A stretch of DNA of 64,000 nucleotides from a candidate division TA06 bacterium (GTDB lineage Bacteria; Hydrothermota; DG-26; E44-bin18), in assembly GCA_004376575.1 (NCBI GenBank), contig SOJN01000070.1, positions 1 through 64,000 on the forward strand, given 5' to 3'. Each line of letters opens with the position of its first letter. Within the stretch, counting starts at the first letter, position 1. A program made the position numbers and the translations under genes. The notes beneath the pieces are model-generated. The model was given only the letters and a program-made list of their open reading frames with translations. It searched no databases and was not told the origin of the DNA. Shown here in pieces: positions 58,291-64,000 of the stretch.

Positions 58291-61200
58291 CATAAGGAAG
58301 ATCCTCATCATCGGCTCAGGCCCAATAGTCATAGGCCAGGCGTGCGAATTTGATTATGCCGGGACTCAGGCCTGCAGGGCGCTCCGCTCTGAAGGGTATG
58401 AGGTTGTCCTTGTCAATTCGAATCCTGCGACCATTATGACAGATCCTGAAATGGCTGAGCGGACTTACATCGAACCATTGACCACGGAGGTATGCAAGGC
58501 AATTATCTTGAGAGAAAAGCCAGATGCGGTACTGTCTACACTGGGAGGGCAGACCGGCTTGAACATCGCCTATTCGCTTGCACGTTCCGGATTCTTGGAG
58601 GAGCAAGGTGTTGAACTCCTCGGTGCTAAGCTGGAGGTGATAAAGAAGGCAGAAGATAGGTCCCTGTTCAAAACAGCAATGGACAATATATGTCTCGAGA
58701 CACCGAGAAGCGTCTTCGTTGAATCTATGGAAGAAGCTGAGAAGAAGGTTCGGAATTTCGACTTTCCGCTGATTATCAGGCCGTACTTCACACTCGGAGG
58801 AATCGGGAGCAGTGTGGTTGAAGATCAAGGACAGTTCAGGCGGTCCATCGCCGCTGCATTGAATGCGAGTCCGGTGCATGCAACCCTGATAGAAGAGTTC
58901 CTGCTCGGCTGGCGAGAGTACGAGCTCGAGGTTATGAGGGATAGAAGTGATAACGCGATAGTCGTCTGTTCCATAGAGAACTTTGACCCAATGGGAATTC
59001 ACACCGGAGACTCAATCACTGTCGCTCCTCAGCAGACGCTTCCCGACAAAGAATATCAGAAGATGAGGGATGCTGCGCTCATGGTCATCAGGGAGATAGG
59101 AGTGGACACCGGCGGGTCCAATGTTCAATTTGCATACAACCCTGAGGATGGGCGGATGCTCGTAATAGAGATGAATCCGAGGGTGTCACGATCCTCAGCT
59201 CTTGCTTCAAAGGCTACAGGATTCCCCATAGCCAAGATAGCCACCAAACTTGCCATCGGATACACTCTTGATGAAATCCCCAACGACATAACAGGAACTA
59301 CACCAGCGTCTTTCGAACCCGTCCTCGATTACTGCGTCGTGAAGCTTCCCAGGTGGGCGAGTGAGAAGTTTCCAAAGGCGGATGCAACACTCAGCTCACA
59401 GATGAAGTCTGTAGGAGAGGTGATGGCAGTAGGAAGGACCTTCAAAGAGGCTTTCCAGAAAGCAATTGCGTCCTTGGAACAACCAAAGGCAGTTGATAGG
59501 TGGATCTCGGGGAATGGCGCGACACTGGAACAGGTGAAGAAAGCGCTGGCCGTTCCCAATCCGACTAGATGTCTGTACATGAGAGATGCCTTGAGGCTTG
59601 GCATGAGCATCGAAGAAATACACAGTCTCACCAAGGTTGACAGGTGGTTCATCACCAGACTGCTGGAGATTGTCAGTCTGGAGAAAGAGATCAAGAACGC
59701 TCCTCAGTTAACGCCTGAACTCCTGCGGGAGGCAAAGCGCAATGGGTTTGCGGACCTGGAATTATCTTATCTGATAGACAGGAATGAGGGGGAGGTTAGG
59801 GAGCTGAGAAGTAGGCACCGGATCTTGCCAGTAATAAAATCCGTGGACACGTGTGCGGGTGAATTTGAGGCTCGCACTCCTTACTATTACTCGACATATG
59901 AGACAGAGGATGAGTTCAAACCGACAGATTCAAAAAAGGTTGTGATTGTGGGAAGCGGCCCAAACAGAATTGGTCAGGGGATTGAGTTTGACTACTGCTG
60001 CGTCCATGCCTCACTGGCATTGAGAGAAGAGGGGTATGAATCCATAATGATAAACTCAAATCCGGAGACTGTTTCTACGGATTACGACATCTCGGACAGA
60101 CTCTATTTTGAACCTCTGAGTTTCGAGCATGTGCTCAACATAGTAGAAAAGGAAGACCCATTCGGACTCATCGTCCAGTTGGGTGGGCAGACCGCTCTCA
60201 AACTTGCCGGGAGCCTGGCAAAATCAGGAGTGAGGATTCTTGGAACATCTCCGAACGACATAGACAGAGCAGAGGATAGGAAGAGGTTCAGAAAGGTGAT
60301 AAACTCATTGGGTCTTAGACAACCCAGAAGCGCGACCTCGACAGACCTTGCTTCTGCCATTGAAGTAGCCAGCGAGATAGGCTATCCAGCCATAGTCAGG
60401 CCCTCCTATGTTCTTGGGGGTCGGGCCATGGAAATAGTCTATGATGATGCAAGACTGAAGGAAGTCATGGAGGAGGCCCTGTCTGAGTGTCCAGGCATGC
60501 CCGTTCTCATTGAGAGGTTCCTCGAGGACGCAGTCGAGGTTGACGTCGATGGCGTGAGCGATGGAGAGGAAGTCTTTGTGGGAGCGGTCATGGAGCACAT
60601 TGAAGAAGCGGGTGTCCATTCCGGTGACTCCTCCTGCGTGATTCCAGCCTATTCTCTTGGCGAGGAGGCCATTGAAGAGATTGAAAGGCAGAGCGCACTT
60701 CTGGCAAAGGCGCTCAAAGTGTGCGGACTGTTCAATGTCCAGCTAGCAATCAGAGGCAATCGTGTATACGTTTTGGAGATAAATCCCCGAGCCTCCAGGA
60801 CGATTCCGTTCGTTTCCAAGGCAATAGGCATTCCCCTTGTTAAGGTCGCAACCAAACTGATGCTGGGACGAAAGCTTAGAGAATTCGGGCTGAAGAAAAA
60901 CGGGGCGCCAGAATACGTTAGCGTGAAGAAACCCGTCTTCCCCTTTGCAAGGTTTTCCGGAGTGGACACAATCCTCGGCCCGGAGATGCGCTCGACTGGA
61001 GAAGTAATGGGTATCGACTCCACCTTCGGAAGAGCATACGCCAAGGCTCAGCTTGCGTCTGAAGGTAGCCTGCCCATGTGCGGCACAGCTTTCATAAGCG
61101 TTAATGATAGGGATAAAAGAGCAATAATCTCATTGGCCAAAAGGCTGGAGTCCCTTGGGTTCAGGATTCTGGCCACCCGTGGTACAGCGAGGACTCTCAA

Positions 61201-61474
61201 GATGTCCGGGCTTGTTGTGCAGACCGTATACAAGGTGAAGGAAGGCAGGCCTGACATCGCACAGCTGATAACGCGGGGTGATGTTGATTTGGTGATAAAC
61301 ACCCCCCTCGGGAGAAGGTCGCGCTTTGATGAGCCTGCGATAAGAAGATCCGCGTTGAGGACAAACATACCATGTGTGACGACAATATCGTGTGCCTCCG
61401 CTCTGGTCACGGCTATTGAGGAGGCCAGAGAAAACTGGATTTCCGTCCGGTCACTCCAGGAATACCACGCCTGA
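58274..61474 (+). CDS. carB: Carbamoyl phosphate synthase large subunit
   Basis: A 1066-residue large subunit. It forms carbamoyl phosphate from bicarbonate, ammonia and ATP. Two homologous ATP-grasp halves: '[24 protein letters not shown]' and '[24 protein letters not shown]'. The C-terminal allosteric MGS-like domain has '[15 protein letters not shown]'. Start: TTG 58274 gives '[16 protein letters not shown]', which aligns to the E. coli N terminus MPKRTDIKSIL. Longer starts are out of register with the family. Overlap with carA is 17 bp. Confidence 0.96.
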   Translation: MPRRDDIRKILIIGSGPIVIGQACEFDYAGTQACRALRSEGYEVVLVNSNPATIMTDPEMAERTYIEPLTTEVCKAIILREKPDAVLSTLGGQTGLNIAYSLARSGFLEEQGVELLGAKLEVIKKAEDRSLFKTAMDNICLETPRSVFVESMEEAEKKVRNFDFPLIIRPYFTLGGIGSSVVEDQGQFRRSIAAALNASPVHATLIEEFLLGWREYELEVMRDRSDNAIVVCSIENFDPMGIHTGDSITVAPQQTLPDKEYQKMRDAALMVIREIGVDTGGSNVQFAYNPEDGRMLVIEMNPRVSRSSALASKATGFPIAKIATKLAIGYTLDEIPNDITGTTPASFEPVLDYCVVKLPRWASEKFPKADATLSSQMKSVGEVMAVGRTFKEAFQKAIASLEQPKAVDRWISGNGATLEQVKKALAVPNPTRCLYMRDALRLGMSIEEIHSLTKVDRWFITRLLEIVSLEKEIKNAPQLTPELLREAKRNGFADLELSYLIDRNEGEVRELRSRHRILPVIKSVDTCAGEFEARTPYYYSTYETEDEFKPTDSKKVVIVGSGPNRIGQGIEFDYCCVHASLALREEGYESIMINSNPETVSTDYDISDRLYFEPLSFEHVLNIVEKEDPFGLIVQLGGQTALKLAGSLAKSGVRILGTSPNDIDRAEDRKRFRKVINSLGLRQPRSATSTDLASAIEVASEIGYPAIVRPSYVLGGRAMEIVYDDARLKEVMEEALSECPGMPVLIERFLEDAVEVDVDGVSDGEEVFVGAVMEHIEEAGVHSGDSSCVIPAYSLGEEAIEEIERQSALLAKALKVCGLFNVQLAIRGNRVYVLEINPRASRTIPFVSKAIGIPLVKVATKLMLGRKLREFGLKKNGAPEYVSVKKPVFPFARFSGVDTILGPEMRSTGEVMGIDSTFGRAYAKAQLASEGSLPMCGTAFISVNDRDKRAIISLAKRLESLGFRILATRGTARTLKMSGLVVQTVYKVKEGRPDIAQLITRGDVDLVINTPLGRRSRFDEPAIRRSALRTNIPCVTTISCASALVTAIEEARENWISVRSLQEYHA

Positions 61475-61580
61475 AGACCTTCGGTCTCCACTCGAAAATA
61501 CGAATTGGAAAAGACGGAAGGCGGAGTCGTGAGAGTAGCCAGCGACGGAGTCCCTTCGATACTCTCCTCGTGGAGCGAGG

Positions 61581-61611
61581 CCCCGTGTATCTTACTTCGT
61601 GAGAAACGGGG
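61581..61611 (+). repeat. 31-bp palindromic repeat, copy 5 (diverged)
   Basis: CCCCGTGTATCTTAC-TTC-GTGAGAAACGGGG: both arms changed together (C to T on one, G to A on the other), retaining the pairing, which suggests selection for the hairpin. Confidence 0.75.
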
Positions 61612-62084
61612 TAGGCAGGATGAGCTCCGGATCTCCCAAAAGCAGATTCTTCGTCGGTCCCCTCCTCAGAATGACATCGGTCTTTTGTCATCCTGTTTAC
61701 TCTGTGTTAAAGGTCACAAGCAAGGCGTGGTGAGCTTGTTACACAGAGTTAATCCCGAGCGAAGTCCTGAGTTCTTCGAAGGACGAATCGAGGGGAGCGG
61801 AGTCCGAAGGACGGAGTCCCTTCGATACTCTCAGGATAAACTCCGGATCTGCTTGTGCCAGATTGCTTCGTCGCGCTGACGCACTCCTCGCAATGACATT
61901 TTCTCGTTTGCCTGCCCGAAGAAGTTGGCGATGCAGAAGTTGGGTCATTCTAGGAATCTTCTAAAAACCACAATGAGGGGGAAAATGGCGCCTCTACAGG
62001 TAGCCCATAAGACCTTACTGTATAGTGGTTTACGGCCTCTACCGCCCGATGTTCAGATTGACATCGACAATTGCGCAAACAGTA

Positions 62085-62227
62085 TTGACGAACGACAAAG
62101 GACATGATAAGATGAAAATTCCCCTGAGGCCGGCTGGTCTGAGTCCAGTTGCCGGCCGAGGGGAGTGTACATCACACATCTAAGTGGGGGGAGGTTCCCT
62201 GCTCAAAATATCCGGACAAATGTCCGG
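62085..62227 (+). promoter_or_regulatory. Promoter and structured leader of citrate synthase
   Basis: TTGACG (62085-62090), 17 bp, TAAGAT (62108-62113). The leader has a hairpin with arms CCCCT-GA-GGCCGGC and GCCGGCC-G-AGGGG (62121-62163) and a second, TCCGGACA-AA-TGTCCGG (62211-62227), which lies just before the AGGAGGAG ribosome binding site. Confidence 0.65.
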
Positions 62228-62246
62228 TCGTAGAAAGGAGGAGAAG

Positions 62247-63524
62247 GTGGCAGCGCTTAAGGAGAAGTTGAGGGAGAAAATCCCGGGCTGGCGTGAAAGG
62301 GCTGGTGGCTTGGTCAAGGAACACGGCGACCACGTCATATCAGATGTCACAGTCCGGCAGGCATATGGCGGCATGAGAGGCGTGAAAAGCATGGTCTGCG
62401 ACACGTCACTTGTTGAGCCTGAAGCAGGCCTGATCATACGGGGCACTCCTATCAAGGACCTGACCAAAAAACTTCCCGAGGAGATTTTCTTCCTTCTGTG
62501 CACGGGCGAGCTGCCGGATGCAGATGCCCTGAAGTCTCTTCAGGACGAGATGAGGGCAAAGGCGAAGGTTCCGGGCTATGTATGGAAGGTTCTGGAGGCG
62601 ATGCCTGAGGATTCTCATCCGATGACCATGCTCGACACCGGCATACTGTGCATGCAGAAGGAGTCCATCTTCAGGAAGAAGTATGATGAGGGTGTTCAGA
62701 AGTCCGAATACTGGGAGTGGACTCTTGAGGACGCCATCTCATTGCTTGCTAAACTGCCGACGCTGGCAGCAGGAATGTACAGGATGCGCTTCAAGAAGGG
62801 TCCTCGCATAGATCCCGATCCCAAGTTGGACTGGGGAGGCAACTACGCACACATGCTTGGCGCAAGTAACCATAAGGAATTCGCGAACTTCATGCGCCTG
62901 TATCTGGTTCTCCACTGCGACCACGAGGGCGGGAATGTGAGCGCTTTTACCTGTCGGACAGTCAATTCGGCTCTCTCCGACATCTACTACTCTCTGTCTG
63001 CTGGTCTGAACGGTCTGGCGGGGCCACTCCATGGTCTTGCCAACCAAGAGTGCCTCAGGTTCGTGCTTGGAATCCTGGAGAAGTTCGATAACAAGGTTCC
63101 GGGTGATGAGGAACTGAAGAAGTTCACGTGGGATGTTCTCAATTCCGGAAGGGTCGTTCCAGGCTACGGCCACGCTGTTCTGCGTGCTACCGACCCGCGC
63201 TTCAGCGCTTTCCATGCGTTTGGTCAGCAGGTTTGCCCTGATGATCCGGCGTTCAAGACGGTGGATCGGCTTTTTGCCCTTGTGCCAGACATACTCAAAG
63301 AGCACGGAAAAGCGAAGAACCCCTATCCGAACGTGGACGCGGGCTCTGGTTCTCTCCTGTACTTCTTCGGATTGAAGGAGTTGGACTACTACACCGTTCC
63401 ATTCGGGATTTCTCGTGCCATGGGTCTCTGCTCCCAGGCAATCGAAGCGAGAGCAATGATGAGTGCTATTACCAGACCGAAGTCAGTGGTCACCGAATGG
63501 GTGAGTAAGGAGGTTCTGAGCTAA
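62247..63524 (+). CDS. gltA: Citrate synthase
   Basis: A 425-residue citrate synthase of the eukaryote/mitochondrial-like type: 'IIRGTPIKDLTKKLPEEIFFLLCTGELP', 'LYLVLHCDHEGGNVSAFT' (His), 'GLAGPLHGLANQE' (His), 'VVPGYGHAVLRATDPR' and the catalytic Asp in 'NPYPNVDAGSGSLL'. The GTG start at 62247 is favoured by AGGAGGAG five bases upstream. An ATG at 62220 is in frame but lies in a hairpin and lacks a ribosome binding site. It is a stand-alone gene ended by the 63553 terminator. Confidence 0.94.
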   Translation: MAALKEKLREKIPGWRERAGGLVKEHGDHVISDVTVRQAYGGMRGVKSMVCDTSLVEPEAGLIIRGTPIKDLTKKLPEEIFFLLCTGELPDADALKSLQDEMRAKAKVPGYVWKVLEAMPEDSHPMTMLDTGILCMQKESIFRKKYDEGVQKSEYWEWTLEDAISLLAKLPTLAAGMYRMRFKKGPRIDPDPKLDWGGNYAHMLGASNHKEFANFMRLYLVLHCDHEGGNVSAFTCRTVNSALSDIYYSLSAGLNGLAGPLHGLANQECLRFVLGILEKFDNKVPGDEELKKFTWDVLNSGRVVPGYGHAVLRATDPRFSAFHAFGQQVCPDDPAFKTVDRLFALVPDILKEHGKAKNPYPNVDAGSGSLLYFFGLKELDYYTVPFGISRAMGLCSQAIEARAMMSAITRPKSVVTEWVSKEVLS

Positions 63525-63552
63525 GCCCGATCCTCCTGGAGTATTCAGTGTG

Positions 63553-63582
63553 AGCAGCGCCCATTGTGGCGCTGCTTTTTTT
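63553..63582 (+). terminator. Terminator of the citrate synthase gene
   Basis: AGCAGCGCC (63554-63562), CATTGT, GGCGCTGCT (63568-63576), then TTTTTTTG. Confidence 0.85.
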
Positions 63583-63596
63583 GTGGCAATCGCCAT

Positions 63597-64000
63597 GTGC
63601 AGCATGTTAATCTTGTTGAAGTTCTTCATCCGGGAGGTGAGATATGCGCCATTCCTGCTTACAAAGTGGTTGACCTTGGGCTTGTTCACATACCTGAAGG
63701 GAGGAGACTGTTTCCAGAACTGACGACCATGGAAAACCTCATCCTGGGGTCGCTGCGGCCGGAGGCAAAGACGAAAAGGGCAGATTCATTGGAATGGGTG
63801 TTCGGACTGATGCCCAGGCTGAGGGAAAGAAAAAGCCAATTCGCGGGGACATTGAGTGGGGGAGAGCAGCAGATGCTTGCTGTGGCAAGAGGACTGATGT
63901 CCAGACCCAAACTATTGATGTTTGACGAGCCATCGCTTGGCCTGGCTCCTCTTCTGGTGAAGCAGGTCTTTGATGTCGTGGAGAAGCTCAGGACAGAAGG
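63597..64000 (+). CDS. LivF-like ABC ATPase lacking the Walker A region (partial)
   Basis: The window ends inside this gene. The frame reads 'IPAYKVVDLGLVHIPEGRRLFPELTTMENLILG', 'TLSGGEQQMLAVARGLMSRPKLLMFDEPSLGLAP', which is clearly the LivF-type ATPase of branched-chain amino acid/urea ABC importers: signature LSGGEQQ and Walker B 'LLMFDEPSLG'. The part before residue 20 (about 60 residues in the family, holding Walker A GANGAGKTT) is absent; 'HPGGEI' is followed directly by 'CAIPAYKVV'. No start with a ribosome binding site is seen. This suggests a 5'-truncated pseudogene or an internal deletion. Gene continuation is outside the window. Confidence 0.75.
   Translation, partial: MQHVNLVEVLHPGGEICAIPAYKVVDLGLVHIPEGRRLFPELTTMENLILGSLRPEAKTKRADSLEWVFGLMPRLRERKSQFAGTLSGGEQQMLAVARGLMSRPKLLMFDEPSLGLAPLLVKQVFDVVEKLRTE

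Larger units (their letters stand above)
61475..62246. repeat. Intergenic repeats, promoter and leader of the citrate synthase gene
   Basis: Holds palindrome copy 5 (61581-61611), an AAGCAGATTCTTCGTCGG...AGAATGACA element (61638-61676), and a diverged member of the CACAAGC...GTTACA...TAATCC family (61691-61755). The promoter at 62085-62113 and two leader hairpins (62121-62163, 62211-62227) follow. Confidence 0.6.

Noticed and set aside
61739-62107. Short open frames in the intergenic region before citrate synthase
   Set aside because: They overlap repeats and the promoter and lack ribosome binding sites.

Overview
The window looks like a chromosomal segment from an uncultured bacterium. Starts are preceded by canonical AGGAGG-type ribosome binding sites, and promoters are of the sigma-70 type (TTGACA, 16-17 bp, TATAAT-like). 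Lipoproteins with lipobox cysteines, a DUF5916-type outer-membrane protein, a 'YYNTFYNAKK' TPR lipoprotein and a subtilase with a FlgD/T9SS-like C-terminal tail fit a Gram-negative relative of the FCB-type candidate phyla (WOR-3, TA06, Eisenbacteria, Zixibacteria). This placement is inferred from family content only. No rRNA, tRNA, CRISPR array or prophage was seen.

Layout. 1-6.2 kb, mostly minus strand: a lipoprotein with a pseudopilin-like end, a Fic protein, ApbE with a degenerate prenyl synthase, a DUF5678-like/aspartyl protease pair and a PAP2 phosphatase. 6.7-7.3 kb: an RHH/MazF-type toxin-antitoxin pair. 7.5-13.3 kb: a three-gene operon of a giant TPR protein, a four-cysteine coiled-coil TPR protein and a small partner. 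13.9-17.4 kb: a DUF5916 protein divergent from an ECF sigma/anti-sigma pair. 18-28 kb: a long tightly packed operon (tldD, TPR lipoprotein, pyrK, pyrD, rlpA, pyrF, pyrE, recJ, yidD, two TPR/membrane paralogues).

28.5-40 kb: a wHTH-MNT/HEPN pair with a tandem operator, an ArsR/small Cys protein/ABC-2 exporter operon, a mutarotase-like protein with a GCS2-type ligase, a 970-residue subtilase, and an Fe-S protein with CCG domains. 41.5-49 kb: an arsenic/thiol island. Acr3 and ArsR face a second ArsR, which is followed by an ArsP-type permease, a ferredoxin, several thioredoxin-like CxxC proteins, two DGC-domain proteins and CcdA. 49-51.6 kb: a Fur-like regulator with feoA and feoB. 52-64 kb: a PEBP lipoprotein, an AhpF-like reductase, a complete insertion sequence, an AT-rich pentapeptide-like gene, carA-carB, citrate synthase and a LivF-like ATPase fragment without a Walker A motif.

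Functional links. Pyrimidine synthesis is split between pyrK/D/F/E and carA/B. The 43.5-49 kb island could form an electron path from cytoplasm to periplasm (ferredoxin or thiol donors, CcdA, periplasmic thioredoxin lipoproteins) around a metalloid permease; it is the best candidate for an incompletely described system. The 7.5-13.3 kb TPR trio is the best candidate for an undescribed cytoplasmic scaffold.

Intergenic DNA is full of short palindromic repeats from several families. One 35-bp palindrome at 40661-40695 sits inside a copy of another repeat whose uninterrupted form is present at 295-345.
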